Origin: an uncultured Agathobacter sp.
GTDB lineage: Bacteria; Bacillota; Clostridia; Lachnospirales; Lachnospiraceae
Assembly (NCBI GenBank): GCA_945910395.1
Contig: CAMDYX010000006.1
Location: 1-64,000 of the forward strand
DNA: 64,000 nucleotides
Direction: 5' to 3'
In this document: positions 36,875-45,352 of the stretch, piece after piece
Layout of the letters: every line of letters begins with the position of its first letter
Position numbering within the stretch: the stretch's first letter is position 1
Program-made: the position numbers and the translations under genes
The notes under the pieces: model-generated
Told to the model about the DNA's origin: nothing
Database searches by the model: none
The model's input: the letters and a program-made list of their open reading frames with translations, nothing else

Positions 36875-37741
36875 CTATGCCTTTGTACTCTTTTTTGACA
36901 AACGTCGGTCCAGAATAAACAGCACAAGGATAAATGCAACAGTTATTCCCAGTCCGACCAGTACCCATAACAGATAATTTGTATGGTAGCTGTATGCAGC
37001 AAGAGGAATGTCTTCCTCCTCCACCATACCCTCTACATAATCCACTCTGTGACCTCTTACCAAAAGCCGCTGCGTATTTACGCCGTATGGTGTACAGGTA
37101 AGAAGTGTAACAAGATCTTTTCCATCTTCAACCACAAGGGCCGTTGTATCTACCGGCTCCACCGTAAGAATCTGATCCACCTCATAGGCAAGAGTCTCAT
37201 CCAATACATTGATGTAAAAATGATCGCCTTCCTTCATAAGATCAAGATCTGTAAAAAGAGATGCACTGGGCAAACCTCTGTGAGCAGATAAAACAGAATG
37301 TGTACTTTCTCCTCCAATCGGAAGGGAACTTCCTTCGAGATGTCCTGCTCCGATCTGAAGCACTTCATCACTGGTTCCATGAAAAATCGGAAGCTTAATT
37401 CCAATTTTGGGAATCTGAACATATCCCATAATGCCATCACCGTTTAGGTTCAGGCAGGACATATATTCTTCATCCTCTTCCTCTGCTGCTTCCGCAGTTG
37501 CAAATGAATCCGGCAATATGCATGGCAGAAGGTTTGTGTTATATGTATTTGCCGTCAGTACCTCAGACTCATAATCAATCTGTCCGTTTTCATCTGCCAC
37601 AACAATTGCCTCCTCATAGGAGGAAATCAATTGTGTCTGTCTGTAATTATTCCAGGTGTTGGAAACAAGTGGATACAGCAGTAAGGACAATCCGGCGAGC
37701 ATCAGTAATCCAATTGCTATGAACTTTATATTCTTTTTCAT
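36875..37741 (-). CDS. Class C (pilin-polymerising) sortase
   Basis: 288 residues: N-terminal helix, HSVLSAHRG, TLLTCTPYGVNTQRLLVRG with catalytic Cys and Arg, and a C-terminal membrane helix preceded by EEEDIPLAAYS. Clear AAGGAGAGG site. It is the first gene after the major pilin and a small intergenic hairpin. Its product would link pilin subunits through the LPSTG signal. Confidence 0.94.
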   Translation of the reverse strand: MKKNIKFIAIGLLMLAGLSLLLYPLVSNTWNNYRQTQLISSYEEAIVVADENGQIDYESEVLTANTYNTNLLPCILPDSFATAEAAEEEDEEYMSCLNLNGDGIMGYVQIPKIGIKLPIFHGTSDEVLQIGAGHLEGSSLPIGGESTHSVLSAHRGLPSASLFTDLDLMKEGDHFYINVLDETLAYEVDQILTVEPVDTTALVVEDGKDLVTLLTCTPYGVNTQRLLVRGHRVDYVEGMVEEEDIPLAAYSYHTNYLLWVLVGLGITVAFILVLFILDRRLSKKSTKA

Positions 37742-37783
37742 CCGGCCTCTCCTTATTGTTGTATCATCTAAAATTAGTCATCG

Positions 37784-37803
37784 AGGGGCGGTTGCCCGCC
37801 CCT
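37784..37803 (-). other. GC-rich GNRA hairpin between pilin and sortase genes
   Basis: Perfect 8-bp stem AGGGGCGG-GCAA-CCGCCCCT on the minus strand, with no T-run after it. It may stabilise the pilin mRNA 3' end or reduce readthrough to the sortases. Confidence 0.6.
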
Positions 37804-37826
37804 GTGCAAGACTAAAATAACCAATA

Positions 37827-39281
37827 TTAACGTGCGTTCTTTCTTCTAGATACGAAGAATAATCCAGCAGCTAAAACCATGATTGCTACACCAGCGATGG
37901 TGAAGATTGTAGTACCGATACCACCGGTTGATGGAAGAGCGGAAAGCTTGGTATCAACCATGTGAGTTGTTGCAACGAGAGCAGCTGTTGCAACAGTAGC
38001 ATTCTTAGCTAACTTTAAAGTAGCTGTTGAAGGAGCATTATTGATTGAATAACCAGTTGGTGCAACAACTTCAATAAAGCTATAAGTTCCTGCATCCAAT
38101 CCTGAAACTGTTACTTCTCCATTATCACCTGTAGTAACTACTGTTGCTTCTTCCTCAACAGAAACCCATCCTGTAAGCTGATTGTTTGTAAATGTGGCAT
38201 AGCTTGCTGCATCACCTACACTCTTAGCAACAATAAATCCTGCACCTGCAAGCTTTGCATTGTCAGTTAATGTTTCATTATCACTATCTGAAGCATACTT
38301 TGTAAGAGTGATAGAACCTGTAAAAAGTTTCTCAAAAGCAGGGTCAATTTTGTGTTTTCCATCATCTGGAGTAACTGTATTGTTAACTTCAGTTGCTGTT
38401 ACAGTAACATAATAAGATACTTCTACAAGTTTTCCTTCATTTCCTGTCAAATTGTCGGAAAGGTTAATTACAAGGTTACCATTTTTATTAAAAGAAGCTG
38501 TTCCTTCAACTGGTGCACCCGCAATCTTTACAGTTATTGGATAGTCAGTACTGTCCTTAAGGTATTTAGCACCTGTCAATACATCTGTAAGAGTAAAAGT
38601 AGATACCTGAGATGGAATATAAGTTGTAATGTTATACTTAACAATATCACTAATTCCAACTACCTTATCTGTATCAGTTGAAACCTTTGTAACAGGAATT
38701 GTTGTATACTTTGCAACTACAACATTACTTTTCTTCTCTGCATTTACATCATACACATAGCTTTTTGAAGCAGCAATATATGTAGCATCGTCATATTCAA
38801 CAGATACTGCCATATTGTTATAAACAATTGCAACATCAGCAGAAGAATTCGTTGCTGTAATTGCGTATAAACCAGCATCTACTGTTGCAGTAGCTTCTGC
38901 TGTCTTTTCATCGCTTGATAAAGCTACCTTCATAGAAACAGGATTTCCTCCCACCACACGTGTAAGAGCTTCCTGTAAATCCCCTGCGCCTAATGCTAAT
39001 AATTCTGCTACTGTATAATTAGCAGGTTCTTCACCTTCTGCAACCTTTTTTGCAACAGACACACCTTCTACGAATTTGTATCCGCCATCGGCCTTCACAT
39101 CAGCTTCAAGTACTTTTACATAGCTTACATTATTGGTTCCGGTTGCTACAAGATTGGTTACTTTAATCTCCGCTGTAGCATTTGCATTTGTGTTGATTTC
39201 CTCTGCAAAAACAGTTACGTTCATTGCGAGCATCATTACCATTGCAAGAGCAAAGGCAAAAAACTTTTTGATTCTTTTCAT
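37827..39281 (-). CDS. LPXTG major pilin (isopeptide-forming fimbrial shaft protein)
   Basis: 484 residues. Signal peptide (MKRIKKFFAFALAMVMM), a fimbrial N-domain, a middle CNA-B-like domain (TPDDGKHKIDP), and a SpaA-type domain with the E-box-like FIEVVAPTGYSI. LPSTGG is at about residue 449, followed by a helix and RRKNAR tail. Frequent AAA/GCA/GTA codons and simple composition suggest strong expression. It has its own SARP-type promoter and is followed by two class C sortases. Confidence 0.93.
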   Translation of the reverse strand: MKRIKKFFAFALAMVMMLAMNVTVFAEEINTNANATAEIKVTNLVATGTNNVSYVKVLEADVKADGGYKFVEGVSVAKKVAEGEEPANYTVAELLALGAGDLQEALTRVVGGNPVSMKVALSSDEKTAEATATVDAGLYAITATNSSADVAIVYNNMAVSVEYDDATYIAASKSYVYDVNAEKKSNVVVAKYTTIPVTKVSTDTDKVVGISDIVKYNITTYIPSQVSTFTLTDVLTGAKYLKDSTDYPITVKIAGAPVEGTASFNKNGNLVINLSDNLTGNEGKLVEVSYYVTVTATEVNNTVTPDDGKHKIDPAFEKLFTGSITLTKYASDSDNETLTDNAKLAGAGFIVAKSVGDAASYATFTNNQLTGWVSVEEEATVVTTGDNGEVTVSGLDAGTYSFIEVVAPTGYSINNAPSTATLKLAKNATVATAALVATTHMVDTKLSALPSTGGIGTTIFTIAGVAIMVLAAGLFFVSRRKNAR

Positions 39282-39387
39282 TTTTTCTCTCCTTTTGGGT
39301 CTTCCCCTATTTTTTATTTATTTTATTTATTGGGACCAGGCTCAAAAGGCGAATGCCATGGGCGTTCCTTTTCCCTTAATAAACACA

Positions 39388-39420
39388 TTATTACATATCT
39401 TGGTAACACCGCGGTCACAC
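39388..39420 (-). promoter_or_regulatory. SARP-type promoter of the major pilin
   Basis: Heptamers GTGTGAC (39414-39420) and GTGTTAC (39403-39409) with spacer CGCG, period 11 bp. Nine bp later is -10 TAATAA (39388-39393). No -35 TTGACA is present, as expected for activator-dependent promoters. Confidence 0.75.
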
Positions 39421-39448
39421 CTGACACATTTATTACCATTTTGCTTCT

Positions 39449-42400
39449 TTATACTCTGTAAGCTTTTCTTCTGCTCATGAAGATGTATAATGCACCAGCC
39501 ATCATTAAGAACATACCACCGAACATATAAGCAAATATTCCTGTTCCACCAGTTGCCGGAAGTGAATAAAGCGCCTCATCTTCATAGTAGATGGTGTAAG
39601 TCTTTGTTGCTTCATCATAAGATGCATTGCTTTGATCAAATCCGGAAATATTATTATCCAGCCCGATTACAAACGTCCAGTCCTCATTTACTGTATATCC
39701 GGTGGGAGCAAGTGTCTCTTTTAATGTATAGGTTCCTGCTGCCACTTCTTCGACAACCGTTGTATATTCATCATCTGAGTACCAGGTTATCTTTCCGTCG
39801 CTTTCGGATTTACCATAATAGGTATGATCGTCAGATGAAAGCGTAAACTCTGCTCCTTCAAGATAAATCATATTATCAGAAGTACTGCTTGCACTAATCT
39901 TATAGATGTTCCACTCGTAAATTCTTGCTAAATCGTTGTAAACAGTTACTGAATAAGCATTCTCAGCTGTGTTTACAATCGCACTCTCGCCTTCTCCGGC
40001 AGTAATAGACGTTGTCTCAGCTTCAGTCGGCAATTTCCAATGTGCATCTACCTCATCAAATGTGATAACACCCTTACTTACCGTAAATGTAAGTGCCTGC
40101 GATTCCTTATCTAACAAAGCATATTTTTCCGGTGCTGCTGTTTCTACAAGACGATAGCTTCCAGATGTAAGATAGCCAAAATCCAATCTTCCGTTTTCTG
40201 ATGTCGTCTTGGCAACGCCTGTTGTATCAGTATCCTTGTATAATGTGAAGGTAACACCTGAAAGCGGTTCTCTCTTTTCATTATGCTTTACAAGAATCAG
40301 CTTTGCTGCATCCACCTGAATAACCGGATGATCAAAGTTTTCGGTCTTTTCTTCTCCATCAAAGGAATAGGTTACCTTTGCTTCTGTGTTTGAATTGAAG
40401 CCTTGTTTTCCGGAAGAAGTCTCATTTCCTTCTGCATCTGTATTAGCAGCTCCAACGTTTGTGTATCCATCCGTTGCATATTCATTATATGCAGTCTCAG
40501 AAGCCTTTACTGTAAAGGTAACCGCATAAGTATAATCCTCGTCTAACTCATAGTCTTCCGGGAAGTTGAGTGTAACTACTTTATTACTGTAGCTGGCTGT
40601 AAGAGTTACATCACTCTCGCCATCCTTAAATGTATAGGAAGCATCTGATGCCCCAGGCTTTCCACTTGTGCAGGTTCCTACTTCATTACCTTCTGCATTC
40701 TTTACAGAAATTACCACATCACTATTTTCAACAATATCCACATACTCGCTTAAGGTATCTGTCAAAGTAACCTTTGATGCATATTTGTATGTTTTGGTAA
40801 TATGTGACTCGCTTTCTGTAATAATCTCACCTGCGATATTTGAGAACAGACTTCCCAATTCGCTTGGCTTTTTATTAACTGCGCTCTTTGTTGTTGCGTT
40901 TACTGCATTAGCAACATTTGTAAGCACGTCGATTCCGTTCAATGACTTACCATTTAATCTATATACATCATCTTGAAGTCCGATTCCAACTGCATAGAAT
41001 GTGTCACAAGATAATGCTTGAGCTCCCATGATAGAGCCTTCATAATCAGCGCGATATGTCTCATTGGAACCACCACAATATATATTTCCAGCATTGCTTA
41101 ACTTATCATAATGATTACATAATGAGTTCTGCCTCCAATAATCATCACCGTAATAATAACAATTATTATGCTTAGAGCACAAATGATAAGTTGGTGCTCC
41201 ATCCGTAATGAAAATTACAATCTGTGTTGCATCTTCACGAGCATTCGTAGAAACTGCGGTTTGTGCCTTTACAAGTCCATCTTGGTAATTTGTTCCACCA
41301 GTCGGATTATTAATACTCTTTACGTTTGATAATAAGGTGTCACTATTTCCCCAATCTGAGGTAACAATGTTTGCACCGGAAGAAAAAGTTACCAATTTCC
41401 ACCGGGCATCAACGGTTTGTTCCTTTGCCTTTATTGCGCCCACCATGTTTGATACAGCGTTTTTTGAATTTGAAAGATTGTCTCCATCCATAGACCCTGA
41501 AACATCCATCACAAGAACAATGTCAACCTTTGCTTTTGTAATAGTTGTAATATCTTCATATTCCGTTTTGGTTAATTCCTGCTTCGGACCTTTAAAGCTT
41601 AATGTAAGATCATAATCATTGTCTACGTCATCATGACGAATCACTTTTGAAAGAACACTATTTGTTTCATTTACCTCTTCTTTAATTAGAAGGTTTCTAA
41701 AATCAACACTTGAAGTATGCGCATCACTAACAGTAACGGTTGCCATTCTTGGTTTTTCAGACGCCGCGGTAATTGTAGTAAGTTCTCCACCATTTACCGA
41801 TACTCTTGTGCTGAAGTCGGATAACTTATAAGCATTGTTTGAATTCTTTACCTCTGTTTCTGTTACAGTATAATCTCCAGACTCTAAATTCGCGAAAACA
41901 GCACTCTGGCCATTCTTTAAAGTAAATACACCATTTTCATCTGTGCTATATACTGTTGATGATGTTCCTATCGTATAGGAAGCATTTTTTACTCCAACAC
42001 CATTTGTTGAATCCTTTAATACAAATTCATAATCAGATGTATCACCCTCTGCAACATCTATTGCATTCTTAGAAACAGAAAGGCTTCCCTTTGGAACCGT
42101 CTGCAGATTAAATTTAATCTTGCAATTGGATTCCTGATTTCCTCTTTCCAGATAGAAGAATTTCATGGTGTGAACCGAATAATCCTCTAACTTAATTCCA
42201 AGTGCAGAAAGCGTTGTATCGATACTATTTCCAATCTTAACATCGCCTGTTGCAAAATTGATGGAACCGCTTGCTGCACCATGAATTCCACCCAAGTCTA
42301 AAGCCAATATTCCGTCAATAAATACCCATACATCGTCATCCCCGGAAAATTCGAAAATCATATCCTCTCCGTTGATTTTTCCCGCTGCCGGCTGAAGGAA

Positions 42401-44425
42401 TTCGGTTTCAATTGTCATACCAAAATAATGGTTTATTTTGTTTGAACCAAGAACGTCGCCATCGGTATTATTGCATCCAGAACTTAAATCATTGGCTTTT
42501 GCAGTAAATGGGAAAAATCCACTACCTTTATCTGCATATACAATAAAATCATTTCCCTCTTCATCTGCAATTGTGGCAAAGTTTTGGTCGCTATCATATG
42601 AATAGTAACCTTCACTATCTAAGGTGAATAAATAATTAGCGTTAGGATATACCTTTTTAGCATTTGCAATATCTGATTCATCAAAAAGATAACTCAAAGA
42701 CTCTGTATAATTGCTTCCCCATACAGATGTATTTCCGGACAACTTCGGGAATCCATCACTGCCAAGAGTCGTTGCAACAATATTCTTTCTAACTCCGGAA
42801 CCGTCGGTATAGCAATTGGCAAGAGGTGTATTACCCGATGCATTATTCATAAACTTCAGCTTATGTCCGCTATTAATTCCAGAGCCACTATTGATTCCTA
42901 CTTTTCCAACTTCCTCGCTTCCGTTACCAGCTGCATTCGCTTTATAATCAAAAAGAGTAATCGTGACACCCTTGCTTGTTGTGTCAACGGTTTCAATTAC
43001 ATTTGAATTATTCTTCCAAACCGCAGTAAATATAACATTTCCTTTTACATCGTACTTTTCGCCCGCTTTATATGTAACTGTTCCGTCACTCCATCCGTCA
43101 AACGTGTATCCGGTCCTTGTCACAACATATGAGCCTGGAAGGTATAGACTTTCTCCTTCTAATTTGGTTTGAACTGTTTCAAAATTCGCATTTTCAACAA
43201 AGCTTCCTTTTCCTGCATCAAATGTAATGGTACATTTATTTTTCCATACCGCTTTTAAAGTTTCATTTTTTGTTACATTATAATAGGTAGTGGCAGGAGC
43301 CCAGATAGTCTTTTCGCTATCTTCCCATCCAGATAATTCATAGCCTTCTTTTTCCGGAACATCAGTTTTTCCCGGAAGTATTGTAGAACCCCACATGGAA
43401 ACATATGCCGGATCAGCTAATTCCGTTGTTCCATCCTCGTCAACAAAGGAAACCTTGCTTCCCCATACAGCACTAAATGCAGCGTCTCCATTTACAGTGT
43501 ATTGGTCACCCGGCTTATATATGGTCTGAGTTGCGTCTTCCTTCCATTCAACAACTACATTTGAATCCGTTGCATATTCTTCTGCTGAAGGAAGTGTTAT
43601 GGTATTTCCTTCATATACAGTTTCCGTTCCAAGCTCTGTCTGCCAATCTTCTTTGTACGTAATAGTATGTGTAGCTTTTGGCTCAAACACCATATATACG
43701 TTTACTGTGCCTGCATTATCACCTTTTGTTTTCCATCTGGTCCAATTTTCTGTAGAACTATCAACATAATGCCAAACATAATCATCTCTACTAGCATCCC
43801 ATGCTCTGTTAAAGCTAATATTTTTTACACTTGCCCCAGCGCTCTCTTCGCCCTGGTATCTATCTACACATGTTTTTCGATATTTATATCCTTCGAGATT
43901 GAGTCTTTCTGCAAGTATTTCAAAATAATCTACATTTTCACTAGCGCTTCCATCGTTAGCAACACCCACATTTAAATTCTGAGTATTGCTCATTTCATAT
44001 ACGGATACATTCTTCCCACTTATAGCTATTTCATTTCCTGAGGTGTCAACGGCATATACGTTTGCATAGTAGTAATTAGTTTTATCGCCCCAATACCAAT
44101 ATTCATACTTCCATGTAAATGTACATACCAAATTACTTGCCTCATTTGCTGTAAAAGTTGTAGGCACATCACTTGTTGACTCATCATTTGCCGGTGTACT
44201 GGAAAGGCTATATGAACCACTCGTCTTATCATTTTTATCTGTTGTCTCAGTTTCAACAACCTCAGTTGTCTCCTCCACCATTGTCTCTGTTGTTTCAACC
44301 GTTTCAGTAGACTCTGTTACCATTTCTCCAACTTCAGTAGCCATAGTTGACAGATTACCTGTCAGAAGTAATGCTACGCAAAGTACTGATACAATTGTTC
44401 TTTTTACGAAAGGAAACTTTCTCAT
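39449..44425 (-). CDS. Large pilus tip/adhesin with VWA domain
   Basis: 1658 residues. After a signal peptide and an acidic Thr-rich stretch there are InlB-type repeats (about 275-475, GYELSGWEDS and GYTFDGWSDG). A fibro-slime-like domain follows (DGILALDLGGIHGAAS). A von Willebrand A domain with MIDAS DVSGSM starts near residue 990. SpaA-type domains follow, then LPATGG at about 1622 with helix and RRK tail. VWA plus SpaA plus LPXTG is the usual design of pilus tip adhesins. It is the first gene of the pilus run, with two SARP-type promoters upstream. Confidence 0.9.
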   Translation of the reverse strand: MRKFPFVKRTIVSVLCVALLLTGNLSTMATEVGEMVTESTETVETTETMVEETTEVVETETTDKNDKTSGSYSLSSTPANDESTSDVPTTFTANEASNLVCTFTWKYEYWYWGDKTNYYYANVYAVDTSGNEIAISGKNVSVYEMSNTQNLNVGVANDGSASENVDYFEILAERLNLEGYKYRKTCVDRYQGEESAGASVKNISFNRAWDASRDDYVWHYVDSSTENWTRWKTKGDNAGTVNVYMVFEPKATHTITYKEDWQTELGTETVYEGNTITLPSAEEYATDSNVVVEWKEDATQTIYKPGDQYTVNGDAAFSAVWGSKVSFVDEDGTTELADPAYVSMWGSTILPGKTDVPEKEGYELSGWEDSEKTIWAPATTYYNVTKNETLKAVWKNKCTITFDAGKGSFVENANFETVQTKLEGESLYLPGSYVVTRTGYTFDGWSDGTVTYKAGEKYDVKGNVIFTAVWKNNSNVIETVDTTSKGVTITLFDYKANAAGNGSEEVGKVGINSGSGINSGHKLKFMNNASGNTPLANCYTDGSGVRKNIVATTLGSDGFPKLSGNTSVWGSNYTESLSYLFDESDIANAKKVYPNANYLFTLDSEGYYSYDSDQNFATIADEEGNDFIVYADKGSGFFPFTAKANDLSSGCNNTDGDVLGSNKINHYFGMTIETEFLQPAAGKINGEDMIFEFSGDDDVWVFIDGILALDLGGIHGAASGSINFATGDVKIGNSIDTTLSALGIKLEDYSVHTMKFFYLERGNQESNCKIKFNLQTVPKGSLSVSKNAIDVAEGDTSDYEFVLKDSTNGVGVKNASYTIGTSSTVYSTDENGVFTLKNGQSAVFANLESGDYTVTETEVKNSNNAYKLSDFSTRVSVNGGELTTITAASEKPRMATVTVSDAHTSSVDFRNLLIKEEVNETNSVLSKVIRHDDVDNDYDLTLSFKGPKQELTKTEYEDITTITKAKVDIVLVMDVSGSMDGDNLSNSKNAVSNMVGAIKAKEQTVDARWKLVTFSSGANIVTSDWGNSDTLLSNVKSINNPTGGTNYQDGLVKAQTAVSTNAREDATQIVIFITDGAPTYHLCSKHNNCYYYGDDYWRQNSLCNHYDKLSNAGNIYCGGSNETYRADYEGSIMGAQALSCDTFYAVGIGLQDDVYRLNGKSLNGIDVLTNVANAVNATTKSAVNKKPSELGSLFSNIAGEIITESESHITKTYKYASKVTLTDTLSEYVDIVENSDVVISVKNAEGNEVGTCTSGKPGASDASYTFKDGESDVTLTASYSNKVVTLNFPEDYELDEDYTYAVTFTVKASETAYNEYATDGYTNVGAANTDAEGNETSSGKQGFNSNTEAKVTYSFDGEEKTENFDHPVIQVDAAKLILVKHNEKREPLSGVTFTLYKDTDTTGVAKTTSENGRLDFGYLTSGSYRLVETAAPEKYALLDKESQALTFTVSKGVITFDEVDAHWKLPTEAETTSITAGEGESAIVNTAENAYSVTVYNDLARIYEWNIYKISASSTSDNMIYLEGAEFTLSSDDHTYYGKSESDGKITWYSDDEYTTVVEEVAAGTYTLKETLAPTGYTVNEDWTFVIGLDNNISGFDQSNASYDEATKTYTIYYEDEALYSLPATGGTGIFAYMFGGMFLMMAGALYIFMSRRKAYRV

Positions 44426-44500
44426 TTATGCCTTTCCTCCTATTTATATCTGTAACAATTCATTATATGCATTAAAATTTATCTATATGCATTTTAGATT

Positions 44501-44524
44501 AAAAAAGTCACATGGCGGTCACAC
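44501..44524 (-). promoter_or_regulatory. SARP-type promoter, proximal, of the tip adhesin
   Basis: Heptamers GTGTGAC (44518-44524) and ATGTGAC (44507-44513), spacer CGCC, period 11. Eight bp after the second repeat lies TCTAAAAT, a plausible -10. Confidence 0.65.
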
Positions 44525-44574
44525 CACGAAATTTTCTACTTTTTTGTATCTTTTTCCATTTGAACCACAATTAC

Positions 44575-44606
44575 TATATACATAAATAGTCACACCGCGG
44601 TCACAC
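44575..44606 (-). promoter_or_regulatory. SARP-type promoter, distal, of the tip adhesin
   Basis: Perfect direct repeats GTGTGAC (44600-44606 and 44589-44595), spacer CGCG, period 11. Exactly eight bp later is -10 TATATA (44575-44580). The rest of 44426-44746 holds only this, the proximal site and the terminator at 44662-44709. Confidence 0.78.
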
Positions 44607-44661
44607 GGAACAATTTTCTTGTGTGTTTGGTACTTTTTTCCCTTTTTTTCTGTTAATAAAA

Positions 44662-44709
44662 AACACCAAATATAGTTTTACCGTGTATCATTTAACTATA
44701 TTTGGTGTT
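44662..44709 (-). terminator. Terminator after the Rpn-like fragment
   Basis: A perfect 16-bp inverted repeat (AACACCAAATATAGTT with its complement) followed on the minus strand by TTTTTTATT. Confidence 0.8.
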
Positions 44710-44746
44710 CTATGGTTTTATTACTACTTATTTATCCGTCTATTCT

Positions 44747-45061
44747 TTACATCGCTTTTTCAAATTCTTCTACACTGCTTACTTTCGCAGAGAGCTTCAG
44801 CCATCTTGTAAGTACATCCATATCCTTCTGGCTCATGATTTTTTCCTTTAGGTCTATGGAAACTGTTCCTACTTCTTCCAGTAATTCTATTGTGGACTCT
44901 GCTTTCCCTTCGGACCTTCCCTTAAGGCGCCCCTCTTTTATTCCTTCTTTTATCCCCTCTTTTTTTCCTTCACCTAAAAGTTCCTGTTTCCAGTCTTCCA
45001 TTCCTTTGCACATCATATTTGTTTTTCCCTTCGTCTGATTTATTTGAAAATTCAAATTCAA
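44747..45061 (-). pseudogene. C-terminal remnant of an Rpn/PD-(D/E)XK nuclease family protein
   Basis: About 104 codons. It has CKGMEDWKQELLGEG then KKEGIKEGIKEGRLKGRSEG and ELLEEVGTVSIDLKEKI, DVLTRWLKLSAKVSSVEEFE. This is the C-terminal part common in Lachnospiraceae transposase-like Rpn nucleases; the catalytic N-terminal nuclease domain is missing upstream. The remnant may still be translated but cannot be a full recombination nuclease. 45062-45268 shows no other gene. Confidence 0.65.
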
Positions 45062-45268
45062 GCATGAATTGATTAATTGTGCGGTCTCTACATCGATATG
45101 CTAGCATCTACGATTTCGGAATTCAAGAAGGTACAGAAAAACCGTCAGATGTACCAATATTTTGTATTGTTTTAAGAATAATTCTTTTAAAATCACTCCA
45201 ATCTCAAGACAAAACACGCCTCTTTTTTGTAACCCCTCTTTTTTCACAAGATTTTCCGACAAAGAAAA

Positions 45269-45290
45269 ATCCAGCCTCGCAAGGCTGGAT
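45269..45290 (-). terminator. Terminator of the SARP regulator gene
   Basis: ATCCAGCCT paired with AGGCTGGAT, then TTTTTC on the minus strand, 60 bp beyond the stop. Confidence 0.8.
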
Positions 45291-45336
45291 TCGAATATGC
45301 AAATTCATTCAGAAACACATTTCCGAAATGAGATTT
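45286..45336 (-). repeat. Truncated element relic (right end)
   Basis: GATTCGAATATGCAAATTC, ATTCAGAAACACA and TTTCCGAAATGAGAT, the right arm end only. It starts inside the terminator stem of the SARP gene. Confidence 0.75.
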
Positions 45337-45352
45337 GAATTTTTACTTATTG

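Noticed and set aside
36871-36939. Longer start of the second class C sortase
   Set aside because: The extension overlaps the previous gene and does not look like a signal anchor.
45286-45336. tRNA-like hairpin
   Set aside because: It is a terminator stem joined to an element relic, with no cloverleaf or TTCRANY loop.
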